Positions 35,776-44,686 of a DNA stretch of 64,000 nt are shown piece after piece. This stretch comes from Mucilaginibacter galii (GTDB taxonomy: Bacteria > Bacteroidota > Bacteroidia > Sphingobacteriales > Sphingobacteriaceae). Every line of letters starts with the position of its first letter. Position 1 is the stretch's first letter. The position numbers and the translations under genes are program-made. The stretch is taken from the NCBI RefSeq assembly GCF_014635825.1, contig NZ_BMDO01000001.1, positions 1,104,094-1,168,093 of the forward strand, read 5' to 3'. The notes under the pieces were generated by a model. The model saw nothing but the letters and a program-made list of their open reading frames with translations, ran no database searches and was not told where the DNA came from.

Positions 35776-36189
35776 TCAATTAGATACAAATATGTTAAAA
35801 TTATTAACATATACACTATATGGCTTCAATGAGCGCGTAGCAGGCGCTTTGACCGGCGATCCATCGCTTAATAAGAACTTAGCCGCGCTACAGGGATCCG
35901 TAGCGGTTAAACCGGTATCATCAATAGTAACAGCGCAGCGTTTTTCTGGCTGGTAACTGCTGCAACGGTCAAATGCTACATACGATGATGCGCCTGACCG
36001 GTAAATAATTAATCCTGCAACGCCGTAACCGCTAATAATAACCGAGCCGCCCACGCTGTTTAGCTTAATTAATTTAGGGTCGGCAAGCGGAGCCTGAAAA
36101 TTCACGCTCACGCTGGGTACATAACTGTTATCGCCTTTTCCGCAGCCTAAACCAACCAACACCAGCAAAAGGCAATACCATTTATTCAT
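35776..36189 (-). CDS. Rieske-like lipoprotein lacking cluster ligands
   Basis: A 137-residue lipoprotein with signal MNKWYCLLLVLVGLGC (lipobox VGLGC). The C-terminal half follows the Rieske fold pattern seen in many Bacteroidota lipoproteins: AFDRCSSYQPEKRCAVTIDD, then ATDPCSAAKFLLSDGSPVK and GPATRPLKPY-like APATRSLKPY. The C-x-H and C-x-x-H ligand pairs of true Rieske proteins are not present: cysteines occur at other positions and no histidine is found. It is thus a cluster-less relative. It starts 2 bases after pheS ends and is followed at once by tetR, so all three are cotranscribed. Confidence 0.78.
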   Translation of the reverse strand: MNKWYCLLLVLVGLGCGKGDNSYVPSVSVNFQAPLADPKLIKLNSVGGSVIISGYGVAGLIIYRSGASSYVAFDRCSSYQPEKRCAVTIDDTGLTATDPCSAAKFLLSDGSPVKAPATRSLKPYSVYVNNFNIFVSN

Positions 36190-36191
36190 GC

Positions 36192-37226
36192 TTATACAAT
36201 ATCGGTTTTAAACTGCTTGAGGAAGCGCACGTCGTTTTCCGAGAACAAACGCAGATCGCGTATCACATATTTTAAGTTAGTAATACGCTCAATACCCATC
36301 CCAAAGGCAAAGCCTGTATATTTCTTACTATCTATACCGCAATTCTCCAATACATTAGGATCAACCATACCACAGCCTAATATTTCTACATAACCGCTGT
36401 ATTTACACATATTACAGCCGGCGCCTTTGCAAATGGTACAAGAGATATCCATTTCGGCCGATGGCTCGGTGAATGGGAAGTAAGACGGGCGGAAACGTAC
36501 TTTAGTACCCTCGCCGTACAGTTCCTGCACGAAGTGATACAAGGTTTGTTTCAAATCGGCAAATGATACGTTCTCATCAACATATAATCCTTCTACCTGG
36601 TGAAAAAAGCAATGTGCACGGGCCGATATAGCCTCATTACGGTAAACACGACCCGGCATAATAGCCCGGAACGGCGGCTTGCCACTTTCCATCATGCGTA
36701 CCTGTACCGATGACGTATGTGTACGTAATGCAATGCTATCTTTTCCGCCATCTTTGGTAATAAAGAAAGTATCCTGCATATCGCGCGCAGGGTGTTCTTC
36801 CGGAAAATTTAAGGCCGAGAAGTTATGCCAGTCGTCTTCAATTTCTGGTCCCTCAGCCACCACAAATCCCAAACGTTTAAAAATATCAATGATCTCGTTA
36901 CGTACCAGCGACAATGGATGGCGCGAGCCTACGGCAAAACCTTCGCCCGGCAGGGTTAGGTCTTGTTGGGCTGTAGCAGTGGTAATTTGTGCATCAAAGT
37001 GCTCCTTCAATAGCTGGTATTTACCTTCGGCCAGTTGTTTAAACTGGTTAAGCACTTTGCCTAAAGTGCGTTTCTCCTCGGGCGTAGTGCTCTTAAATTG
37101 CTCGAACAGGTCTTTTACAAGTCCTTTAGTACCTAAAAACTTTATACGGAAAGTTTCCAGTTCATCGGCATTGGCCGGGTTAAAAGCTTCTACTTCGGTA
37201 GTATATTGATCTATTTGCTCCTGCAT
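36192..37226 (-). CDS. pheS: Phenylalanyl-tRNA synthetase alpha subunit
   Basis: A 344-residue class II synthetase alpha chain that attaches phenylalanine to tRNA-Phe together with PheT. N-terminal coiled coil (about 1-90), motif 1 region GSRHPLSLVRNEIIDIFKRL, PEIEDDWHNFSALNFPEEHP, motif 2 at FRAIMPGRVYRNEAISARAH, and motif 3 GFAFGMGIERITNLKYVIRD. The characteristic SCTICKGAGCNMCKYSGYVE cysteine cluster is present in the middle, ahead of EILGCGMVDPNVLENCG. It follows a toxin gene by 9 bases and precedes a lipoprotein by 2, so pheS is in the middle of an unusual operon. pheT is not adjacent. Confidence 0.98.
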   Translation of the reverse strand: MQEQIDQYTTEVEAFNPANADELETFRIKFLGTKGLVKDLFEQFKSTTPEEKRTLGKVLNQFKQLAEGKYQLLKEHFDAQITTATAQQDLTLPGEGFAVGSRHPLSLVRNEIIDIFKRLGFVVAEGPEIEDDWHNFSALNFPEEHPARDMQDTFFITKDGGKDSIALRTHTSSVQVRMMESGKPPFRAIMPGRVYRNEAISARAHCFFHQVEGLYVDENVSFADLKQTLYHFVQELYGEGTKVRFRPSYFPFTEPSAEMDISCTICKGAGCNMCKYSGYVEILGCGMVDPNVLENCGIDSKKYTGFAFGMGIERITNLKYVIRDLRLFSENDVRFLKQFKTDIV

Positions 37227-37235
37227 AATGCGGGG

Positions 37236-37655
37236 TTATAATGTTTGTAAAAATTGTTCGGCGGTTAATACCGGAATATCAGCGTGTTTATAGTCTTTTG
37301 TGTTGCGGGTAATAATATAATCGCAATTGTGCTTCTGCGCTACATGGATTTGTATGCTATCTTCGAAATCATTACCTGAACTATTAATAGCTGCTTGAAT
37401 ATCTTCATTACCTACGGGTAAAATGCTGATAAAATGAGTAAGCAATTCTATTTGCTTCTTAGCAATGCTTTTATCTCTTAAAGATTTATTTAAAAAGTAG
37501 TGCACATTAGCAATAACCAATGCTGAAGTATATAAAGAATATTCGCCCTGATTTGATGAATTAAGTAATGTTTGACTAAATTGGTAGAAAGGTTGACGTT
37601 CGAGAAATAAGTCTAATATAACATCACTGTCAACAAACGAACGCTTAGAGGCCAT
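37236..37655 (-). CDS. PIN-domain toxin-like ribonuclease (VapC-like)
   Basis: A 139-residue PIN domain protein. The acidic cluster is visible: D10/D12 in SFVDSDVILDLFLE, an acidic centre ..GNDFEDSIQIHVAQKHN, and D in YIITRNTKDYKHADIPVLT. This is the standard VapC-type layout of a Mg2+-dependent RNase toxin. Its start overlaps the end of the upstream antitoxin gene by 11 bases, and pheS begins 9 bases after its stop. Targets are unknown. Confidence 0.9.
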   Translation of the reverse strand: MASKRSFVDSDVILDLFLERQPFYQFSQTLLNSSNQGEYSLYTSALVIANVHYFLNKSLRDKSIAKKQIELLTHFISILPVGNEDIQAAINSSGNDFEDSIQIHVAQKHNCDYIITRNTKDYKHADIPVLTAEQFLQTL

Positions 37656-37932
37656 GCTTCTCCTTCAAATACTCATATTTCATATTATCAACATCCTCGT
37701 CTGTATAATCCCCCTTAATAATACCGGTTAAAGCTAATATCTCAGGGGAAATTTCCCTGTTTTTCAAGTCAAACTTCTTTTCTTCTATATCAGGTATATT
37801 ATTTTGACTTACTATATCTCTTAAATGATTTTCCAATAAGACATTCAAATTTAGTTGTTGCTTTGCAACGTACTCTTTTATCTTCTCAGCAGTATCCTTC
37901 TCTAAGTTTAAAGTAATCTGAATTGCTGTCAT
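37645..37932 (-). CDS. DUF6364-like antitoxin
   Basis: A 95-residue protein starting MTAIQITLNLEKDTAEKIKE with a ribbon-helix-helix-like N-terminus, then LNVLLENHLRDIVSQNN and an acidic, helical C-terminus that could neutralise the toxin. This matches DUF6364-type antitoxins, commonly paired with a PIN toxin. It overlaps the toxin gene by 11 bases. It starts 40 bases after the end of kbl on the same strand. Confidence 0.82.
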   Translation of the reverse strand: MTAIQITLNLEKDTAEKIKEYVAKQQLNLNVLLENHLRDIVSQNNIPDIEEKKFDLKNREISPEILALTGIIKGDYTDEDVDNMKYEYLKEKHGL

Positions 37933-37971
37933 AACGTAACTCCTTTACACAAATATAATTAAATTAAGCCT

Positions 37972-39162
37972 TTATTTAATTACCCCTAACTCCTTACCTA
38001 CTTTAATAAATGCCGTAATAGCCTTATCCAAATGGTGTTGCTCATGAGCGGCAGATATTTGCACACGAATGCGCGCTTTACCTTGTGGTACCACCGGGTA
38101 GTAAAAGCCAATTACATAAATACCTTCTTCTAACATGCGGGCAGCAAACTGCTGCGACAGTTTTGCGTCGTACAGCATTACGGGCACAATAGGATGTACG
38201 CCCGGTTTGATGTCGAAGCCCGCTTCGGTCATTTTTTCGCGAAAGTATAGGGTGTTGCTTTCCAACTTATCGCGTAAAGTGGTAGCCTCGCTTAACATAT
38301 CTAACACAGCTATAGATGCTCCGACTATAGAAGGAGCCAGCGTATTAGAGAACAGGTAAGGGCGTGATCGCTGACGTAGAATATCTACAATTTCTTGACG
38401 GGCTGCTGTAAAACCACCTGAGGCACCGCCCAAAGCTTTGCCTAAAGTACCGGTTATGATATCAACCCTGCCCATTACATTATGGTGCTCATGTGTACCA
38501 CGGCCGGTTTTGCCTAAAAAGCCCGAGCAGTGGCATTCATCTATCATGACCAGGGCATTGTATTTGTCGGCCAGGTCGCAAATCTTATCTAACTGTGCAA
38601 TGGTGCCGTCCATAGAAAAAGCACCGTCGGTCACAATAATACGGTGACGCAATTCTTGCGTAGCTTTAAGCTTTCCTTCCAAATCGGCCATATCATCGTG
38701 CTTATAACGGTGACGCTGTGCTTTGCACAGGCGTATGCCATCAATAATAGATGCATGGTTCAACTCGTCTGATATAATAGCGTCCTGCTCGTTAAAAAGC
38801 GGCTCAAATACACCCCCGTTGGCATCAAAAGCTGCGGCGTAAAGTATGGTATCTTCGGTACCCAAAAACTCCGAAAGCTTTTTCTCCAATTCTTTGTGAA
38901 TGTCCTGCGTTCCACAAATAAAGCGAACCGATGATAAGCCGTAACCGTGTGCATCAATTGCTGCCTTGGCCGCCTCAATTACTTGCGGATGCGACGACAA
39001 GCCCAGGTAGTTGTTGGCACAAAAGTTCACAACTTCCTGTCCGCCCAAAACTTCAATATCCGCTCCTTGCGGAGAAATGATCACGCGTTCTTTCTTATAT
39101 AGGCCGGCGCTTTCAATGTCAGCTAACTCTTGCTGTAAAACCGGTTTTAAGGTATTATACAT
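37972..39162 (-). CDS. kbl: Glycine C-acetyltransferase (2-amino-3-ketobutyrate CoA ligase)
   Basis: A 396-residue PLP-dependent alpha-oxoamine synthase: [76 protein letters not shown] and the Schiff-base lysine in [18 protein letters not shown]. These match Kbl closely. It cleaves 2-amino-3-oxobutyrate with CoA into glycine and acetyl-CoA in threonine degradation. The usual partner tdh (threonine dehydrogenase) is not adjacent. It diverges from the DUF5686 gene. Confidence 0.96.
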   Translation of the reverse strand: MYNTLKPVLQQELADIESAGLYKKERVIISPQGADIEVLGGQEVVNFCANNYLGLSSHPQVIEAAKAAIDAHGYGLSSVRFICGTQDIHKELEKKLSEFLGTEDTILYAAAFDANGGVFEPLFNEQDAIISDELNHASIIDGIRLCKAQRHRYKHDDMADLEGKLKATQELRHRIIVTDGAFSMDGTIAQLDKICDLADKYNALVMIDECHCSGFLGKTGRGTHEHHNVMGRVDIITGTLGKALGGASGGFTAARQEIVDILRQRSRPYLFSNTLAPSIVGASIAVLDMLSEATTLRDKLESNTLYFREKMTEAGFDIKPGVHPIVPVMLYDAKLSQQFAARMLEEGIYVIGFYYPVVPQGKARIRVQISAAHEQHHLDKAITAFIKVGKELGVIK

Positions 39163-39292
39163 GGCTTATTGTTTAGAGTGCAAAAGTAAGCATTATCAAA
39201 CATTAAGCCCTCATGAAGTCATAGCTAAGAAATAATTGCTGTGTAAACAAACATTTTGGCTACTAATGCTATATACATATACATTCCCCATC

Positions 39293-41812
39293 ATGAAAGC
39301 ACGTTTACTATTCTTATTTTTTATTGCCGTTGCCGCGCAGGTATCTGCCCAAACTTATCGTTTATCAGGTAAAATTGTCGACGAAAAGAATGTTCCGGTA
39401 TCATTTGCGTCCATTTATATACGTAATACCACCTATGGTACTACAGCAAATGAAGAGGGCGAATACGAGTTTAAATTACAGGCCGGCACCTACACGGTGG
39501 TATACCGCTACGTGGGCTATTTGGAGCACACTGAAAAGATAACCCTAACAAGTAGTAACCAAGAGCGTAACATTACGCTGATGAATGAACCCTTTGTATT
39601 ACAGGGTGAAGCAGGTACCGGTAACGAAACCGACCCGGCTGTGGATATTATGAAAAAGGTTATTGGCAAACGCGAGTATTACCTTAACCAAGTGAACGAG
39701 TACTCTTGCGCTGTATTTGTGAAAGGCGTACAGCGGTTGGTAAGTGCACCAAAATCGCTCATGAATAAGAACGTGGCCCGTGCCTTACAACTGGATGCCA
39801 GCGGAAAGGGAATACTTTATCAGTCAGAATCTATCTCTGAGTATAACTATAAGAGTCCGGATCATATTAAAGAGGTTATGATCGCTTCTAAAACTGCGGG
39901 ACAAAACACGGCCTTTAGCTACAATAAGGCATCGGATTTGCAGATCAACTTTTACCAAAACAATTTTGAAATTCAGGGACTAAGCGCGCGTGCATTTGTA
40001 TCGCCTTTTGCCGAAAATGCCAACTCCTTTTATAATTATAAATTAATAGGCCGTTCTGTAAAAAGCGGACGCCAGATAGATAAGATACAGGTAATTCCTA
40101 AACGTAGTAACGAGGCCGTATACCAGGGTAATGTTTATGTAGTTGAGGGCGACTGGCGCATTTACGGGGTTGACCTATATCTTACTAATAAGGATGCGAA
40201 TATTAACCTTGTAGATACCCTGAATATTAGCCAGCAGTACATCCCTATAACTGACAGCGTTTGGCTACCCACTTCATCATTATTTAATTTTGGTGGCGAT
40301 GTGCTTGGCTTTAAATTTAAAGGTTATTACCTGGCCGTTTACAACAATTACAATTTAAACCCGGGCTTTAAAAAAGGCTATTTTGATGGCGAAGTAATGC
40401 GCATAGATACGCAGGCCAACGCTAAAAACATGCGTTACTGGAACAGTAACCGCCCCGTACCTTTAACTAATGTTGAGGAGGCAGATTACATTAAAAAGGA
40501 TAGTTTAGCCAAAATACAAAACACCCCACGCTATCTTGATTCGCTTAACCGGGCGCAGAATGATTTTAACCCGGTGTCGCTTTCTTACCTCATCTTTGGT
40601 CACCAGTTTTACGACCGAAAAACACGGCAATCATTATACCTTAACCCTTTCCTGCAAACCGTATTTTACAACACAGTAGAAGGCTATGGTATTGATGCAA
40701 AAGTGCATTACATTAAGGGTTTTGATAACGGGCAGTCGTTCTCCGTTACACCTGAATTACGTTATGGCTTTGCGGCAAAAATGCTGAACGCCAACCTGGG
40801 TTTTACTTATAATTACGACCCTAAAACACAGTCGGTACTATCGGCCAGGTTTGGCAGCGATATCCTCGACCTGAACAATGCGGGCACCCGGTCGCTATTT
40901 TTCAACACATTGAGTACCCTGTTTTATGAAAATAACTACGTTAAGTTATACCGTACCCGCTTTGGTGTAGTTGCCTGGCAGCGCGAACTTGTTAACGGAC
41001 TGTTGTTGAACACACAGGCTTCTTATGCAGAGCGTGAGCAATTGTATAACACCTCGTTCAATCATGCTTTTGATAACAAGGAAAAGACCTATACTGCTAA
41101 TAATCCATTGGCAAACCCACCTACGGTTGAGTCACAGTTATTTCCAACTAATCAGGCTTTAACCATTAAAGCCTCACTTACCTATACTTTCCGCCAGCAA
41201 TACATTACCCGCCCCGATGGTCGGTATATCGAACCATCAAAATATCCCAAAATACGCTTAAATTACCGTAAAGGAGTAAGCGGCATCTTAGGTTCGGATG
41301 TGAATTATGACTTTACTTCACTCGATGTTTTTGATGACCATATGCAGGTTGGCCTGGCTGGATTCTCTGCTTTTAAAATTACGGCCGGTACTTTCCTTAA
41401 CCATCGCAGCCTCTACTTTATGGATTATAACCATTTTTTTGGTAACCAGGGAACGGTATTTAATCCAACTATCGGCAGCTTTCACTTCCTGCCTTTTTAT
41501 GCTTACAGCACCGACAGGTCTTTCCTTGAGGCACACTACGAGCATAACTTTGCCGGTAACTTCCTGAGCAAAATACCATTCATCCGTAAACTGAAATTAG
41601 AAGAAGTTGTGGGTGCCAACTACCTTACCCAAGCGCAGCACAGCACCTATTCGGGCGTAGGCAACAACACGCTTATTCAGCCGGTTAAGGGTAACTATTC
41701 TGAATTCTATATAGGGGTACAACGCTTTATTTTCAGGGTAGATTACGGTATATCTTTCGATGGTGGCCACAAGGCTATACAAGGCTTCAGGATATTTTAC
41801 GGCTTGAGATAA
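39293..41812 (+). CDS. DUF5686/CarboxypepD_reg outer-membrane protein
   Basis: An 839-residue exported protein from ATG 39293 (signal MKARLLFLFFIAVAAQVSAQ). The longest frame starts at TTG 39236 with an unrelated 19-residue lead. A carboxypeptidase-regulatory-like domain (about 20-100, VDEKNVPVSFASIYIRN) is followed by DUF5686, a beta-rich region with SCAVFVKGVQRLV, NNYNLNPGFKKGYFDGEVMR and many aromatic strands, probably an outer-membrane barrel ending FRIFYGLR. The family is widespread and uncharacterised in Bacteroidota. A palindromic repeat follows immediately. Confidence 0.9.
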   Translation: MKARLLFLFFIAVAAQVSAQTYRLSGKIVDEKNVPVSFASIYIRNTTYGTTANEEGEYEFKLQAGTYTVVYRYVGYLEHTEKITLTSSNQERNITLMNEPFVLQGEAGTGNETDPAVDIMKKVIGKREYYLNQVNEYSCAVFVKGVQRLVSAPKSLMNKNVARALQLDASGKGILYQSESISEYNYKSPDHIKEVMIASKTAGQNTAFSYNKASDLQINFYQNNFEIQGLSARAFVSPFAENANSFYNYKLIGRSVKSGRQIDKIQVIPKRSNEAVYQGNVYVVEGDWRIYGVDLYLTNKDANINLVDTLNISQQYIPITDSVWLPTSSLFNFGGDVLGFKFKGYYLAVYNNYNLNPGFKKGYFDGEVMRIDTQANAKNMRYWNSNRPVPLTNVEEADYIKKDSLAKIQNTPRYLDSLNRAQNDFNPVSLSYLIFGHQFYDRKTRQSLYLNPFLQTVFYNTVEGYGIDAKVHYIKGFDNGQSFSVTPELRYGFAAKMLNANLGFTYNYDPKTQSVLSARFGSDILDLNNAGTRSLFFNTLSTLFYENNYVKLYRTRFGVVAWQRELVNGLLLNTQASYAEREQLYNTSFNHAFDNKEKTYTANNPLANPPTVESQLFPTNQALTIKASLTYTFRQQYITRPDGRYIEPSKYPKIRLNYRKGVSGILGSDVNYDFTSLDVFDDHMQVGLAGFSAFKITAGTFLNHRSLYFMDYNHFFGNQGTVFNPTIGSFHFLPFYAYSTDRSFLEAHYEHNFAGNFLSKIPFIRKLKLEEVVGANYLTQAQHSTYSGVGNNTLIQPVKGNYSEFYIGVQRFIFRVDYGISFDGGHKAIQGFRIFYGLR

Positions 41813-41813
41813 G

Positions 41814-41915
41814 AATGATGTGCAAATGAGTAGATGTGCAAATGACCAAAATAACCTTCGATTAAAGCAATCTCTTCATTTGCACATCCTCATATCTGCT
41901 TATTTGCACATCATT
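41814..41915. repeat. Palindrome of four GATGTGCAAATGA words
   Basis: Two direct copies of GATGTGCAAATGA (41818-41830 and 41834-41846) face two inverted copies (41876-41888 and 41901-41912, the last imperfect). It lies directly after the stop of the DUF5686 gene and could fold into a long hairpin. The design, a short word iterated in both orientations, matches the element at 27496-27617. Confidence 0.85.
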
Positions 41916-41974
41916 TTTCAAAGCCTTATCTTTGCCACTCATTAAACGCTGTTTGAAGCAGTATCAATGTTTTT

Positions 41975-42934
41975 ATGGCAAAGTATAACACCCTACTGTA
42001 TTATTGTTATTCAACAATAACCGATGCGGAGCAATTTGCGGCCGACCATCTAAAATTTTGTAAAAGCTTAGGTTTAACCGGCCGTATCATTGTAGCCGAA
42101 GAAGGCTTGAACGGTACCGTATCTGGCACAGCAGAATCCTGTAAAACCTACATGGAAACGGTGCATGCCGATGAGCGGTTTGCCCATACCGATTTCAAAA
42201 TTGACGAGGTAGACGAACCATCTTTTGTAAAGATTCACTGCCGCTACAAATCTGAAATTGTACACTCGGGCCTGCGCGATCCTAACCTCATAGACCCTAA
42301 AAAGCAAACCGGCAAGCACCTGGAGCCAGCCGAGTTTTTGGCTATGAAAGACCGCGATGATGTAGTGATTCTGGATGTGCGTTCTAACTATGAACACTCG
42401 GTTGGTAAGTTTAAAAATGCAGTAACGCTGGATATTGAAAACTTTCGCGATTTTCCATCGAAGATTAACGAGCTGGCCAAGTTTAAAGATAAAAAGATAC
42501 TTACCTATTGCACAGGCGGCATCAAGTGCGAAAAAGCATCGGCATTGCTCTTACACGAAGGATTTGAGAATGTATACCAGTTGCACGGTGGGATTATTAA
42601 ATATGGTAAAGAAGCCGGCGGACAAGATTTTGAAGGTAAATGCTACGTGTTCGACAATCGTTTAACGGTTGATGTGAACCAGGTTAACCCGGTAGTAATA
42701 TCTACCTGCCGCAACTGTGGCAAGCACACCGATAAAATGATCAACTGCGCCAACCCTGAGTGCAACGAACACTTTACGCAATGCGATGAATGCGGCACTC
42801 AACTGGAAGGCGCCTGCTCAACCGAATGCCAAAGCCATCCACGCAAGCGTGTTTATGACGGTACCGGCTATTATGTAAAAGTGCCTCAACCGGTTAATAT
42901 TACGAAGAAAAGTAAACTGCAGGTTGCAGAATAA
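41975..42934 (+). CDS. trhO: tRNA uridine(34) hydroxylase TrhO (rhodanese-fold)
   Basis: A 319-residue member of the UPF0176/TrhO family, which makes 5-hydroxyuridine at tRNA position 34 using O2. N-terminal domain NTLLYYCYSTITDAEQFAAD, GRIIVAEEGLNGTVSG, then a rhodanese domain with VILDVRSNYEHSVGKFKNAV and the active-site cysteine in YCTGGIKCEKAS. A Cys-rich C-terminus (STCRNCGKHTDKMINCANPE, CDECGTQLEGACSTEC) looks like a zinc-binding tail common in this family's Bacteroidota members. It is followed by a strong terminator. Confidence 0.95.
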   Translation: MAKYNTLLYYCYSTITDAEQFAADHLKFCKSLGLTGRIIVAEEGLNGTVSGTAESCKTYMETVHADERFAHTDFKIDEVDEPSFVKIHCRYKSEIVHSGLRDPNLIDPKKQTGKHLEPAEFLAMKDRDDVVILDVRSNYEHSVGKFKNAVTLDIENFRDFPSKINELAKFKDKKILTYCTGGIKCEKASALLLHEGFENVYQLHGGIIKYGKEAGGQDFEGKCYVFDNRLTVDVNQVNPVVISTCRNCGKHTDKMINCANPECNEHFTQCDECGTQLEGACSTECQSHPRKRVYDGTGYYVKVPQPVNITKKSKLQVAE

Positions 42935-42984
42935 CGGCATATAGCTACGACATTACTTTAAAGCAATTAATTGTAAAAGTCTAT

Positions 42985-43020
42985 AAATAACAAAAGCGCC
43001 GAATGGCGCTTTTGTTATTT
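42985..43020 (+). terminator. Rho-independent terminator
   Basis: AAATAACAAAAGCGCC (42985-43000) pairs with GGCGCTTTTGTTATTT (43005-43020), a perfect 16-bp stem with loop GAAT. It ends trhO. Confidence 0.9.
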
Positions 43021-43062
43021 ATAGGTATAGGGCTATTTTAAAGTATAGTAGACAGGTCAAGC

Positions 43063-43086
43063 TTCAGAAGTCTTCAGACTACTGAA
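43063..43086. repeat. REP-like hairpin with TTCA tetraloop
   Basis: TTCAG-a-AGTC-TTCA-GACT-a-CTGAA: two stem blocks around a TTCA loop with one mismatch. It overlaps the stop codon of the adjacent membrane-protein gene (43079-43537). The core AGTC-TTCA-GACT recurs at 43638-43649. Confidence 0.65.
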
Positions 43087-43537
43087 TTACATTTTTAACT
43101 TGCGATACGTATCTTCTAAACAACAAAAATTGCACACTTGTAAATGCGATATAGATTATAGGAGGCATTATCCAATCTATAAATAAGGGGAGTTCTATTG
43201 TCCAGTTACTTGATGCCACGGTATCAATGATGATGTAGACTGTTAATGAAAAAGGAATGAGCAGAAAAGTTAACAGGGATAAAAACAGGCTATTTACAAT
43301 GCGCTGATTTAGATTTAAAAAAATGGTTAAACCACAAAAAAGCATTAAAAAGAAAAACAACTGGGACCAAACTACTTTCAGTATAGCTACCCCAACTGTC
43401 AATAACGCGAAAAAGAAGTTTTGCTCATTAGGTATAGCTTTTACAATAAAATACCTATAGATCAACATTCCGGCTACGCATAGCACGGCATTGACGATCC
43501 ATATTCTGAACAACTTTTTCGAAGCGACCTTTACCAT
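43079..43537 (-). CDS. Four-TM hypothetical membrane protein
   Basis: A 152-residue integral membrane protein with about four hydrophobic helices (ILKVVWSQLFFFLMLFCGLT, LFLSLLTFLLIPFSLTVYII, and two more near 10-30 and 120-145) and basic ends. I recognise no family. Its last codons lie in a REP-like hairpin, and a second REP-like hairpin of the same core lies about 100 bases upstream of its start. Confidence 0.7.
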   Translation of the reverse strand: MVKVASKKLFRIWIVNAVLCVAGMLIYRYFIVKAIPNEQNFFFALLTVGVAILKVVWSQLFFFLMLFCGLTIFLNLNQRIVNSLFLSLLTFLLIPFSLTVYIIIDTVASSNWTIELPLFIDWIMPPIIYIAFTSVQFLLFRRYVSQVKNVIQ

Positions 43538-43634
43538 ATCAGGCTAAAGATAGCTTTTAACAACGGAAGAAACTTATTGATAACCAGAAACACAACAGCA
43601 CTGTTCGCAGTCTTTAACTTCGAACACGTATGCC

Positions 43635-43652
43635 GGTAGTCTTCAGACTACC
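43635..43652. repeat. REP-like palindrome GGTAGTC-TTCA-GACTACC
   Basis: A perfect 7-bp stem with tetraloop TTCA, sharing the core of the hairpin at 43063-43086. The two bracket the four-TM protein gene. The T-x-x-A loop is also the loop type of the REPs at 47-48 kb, but the stem family differs. Confidence 0.75.
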
Positions 43653-43712
43653 CGGGAACCAAAAAGGCCCCGTTTACACGAAGCCTCCTCTTAATATCTA
43701 CAAAAGCAATTT

Positions 43713-44678
43713 TTAAAACAACTGCTCAATAATCTGATCGGCAGATAACCCTTCGGCTTCGGCATGGTAGCTGCGAACAATGCGGTGCCTTAAAATAGGT
43801 TTGGCTACGGCCTGCACGTCTTCAATATCGGGCGAATACTTGCCACTGATAACGGCATGGCATTTAGCGCCCAGCACTAGGTATTGCGAAGCCCGCGGAC
43901 CAGCGCCCCAGTTTAACAAACGCTTTACTTGCGGGGTAGCCAACTCTCCCTGCGGACGGGTTTTAGACACCATACGCACCGCATATTCGAGCACATGATC
44001 GCTCACGGGGATGTTACGCACCAACTGCTGAAACTCCACAATTTCGGCAGCTGTAATTATTTTATTTAACTGTACATTATTCGTACTCGTCGTATTCTTT
44101 ACCACCTGTAACTCCTCGGCAAATGATGGATAGCTTAACGTTACGTTGAACATAAAGCGGTCAAGCTGTGCCTCGGGCAGAGGATAGGTTCCCTCCTGCT
44201 CTATGGGGTTTTGGGTAGCCAGTACAAAAAAGGGTTTGTCCAACTGGTGTGTAACACCGGCCGCAGTAACGGCTTTTTCCTGCATAGCTTCTAACAGCGC
44301 AGCTTGGGTTTTGGGCGGCGTACGATTAATTTCATCGGCCAAAATAATGTTGGAGAAAATGGGTCCTTTAATAAATTTAAAGTGGCGGTCTTCTCCCAAA
44401 ATTTCGGCACCTATAATGTCCGAGGGCATTAAGTCGGGGGTAAACTGTACCCTGTTAAAGTTAAGGTCTAATACCCGTGCAATGGTTTGCACCAGCAGGG
44501 TTTTGGCCAGCCCCGGTACGCCTACCAGCAAGCAGTGCCCGTTGCTAAAAATAGAGATCAATACTGACTTTACCACTTCATCCTGGCCTACAATAACCTT
44601 GGCTATTTCAGCTTTAATGTTTTGGTAGGCCTGTTTTAGAGCATCAGCGGCCTCTACTTCCGAACGGTACGACGTCAT
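43713..44678 (-). CDS. MoxR-family AAA+ ATPase
   Basis: A 321-residue MoxR-type AAA+ ATPase: VIVGQDEVVKSVLISIF, Walker A GVPGLAKTLL, Walker B and following ILADEINRTPPKTQAALLEA, then FFVLATQNPIEQEGTYPLPE and the sensor-2 region. MoxR proteins act as chaperones for von Willebrand-domain partners and metal-centre assembly; here no vWA genes are adjacent. It lies 8 bases downstream of the parvulin-type chaperone gene, so the two are one transcription unit. Confidence 0.94.
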   Translation of the reverse strand: MTSYRSEVEAADALKQAYQNIKAEIAKVIVGQDEVVKSVLISIFSNGHCLLVGVPGLAKTLLVQTIARVLDLNFNRVQFTPDLMPSDIIGAEILGEDRHFKFIKGPIFSNIILADEINRTPPKTQAALLEAMQEKAVTAAGVTHQLDKPFFVLATQNPIEQEGTYPLPEAQLDRFMFNVTLSYPSFAEELQVVKNTTSTNNVQLNKIITAAEIVEFQQLVRNIPVSDHVLEYAVRMVSKTRPQGELATPQVKRLLNWGAGPRASQYLVLGAKCHAVISGKYSPDIEDVQAVAKPILRHRIVRSYHAEAEGLSADQIIEQLF

Positions 44679-44686
44679 AAACTATA

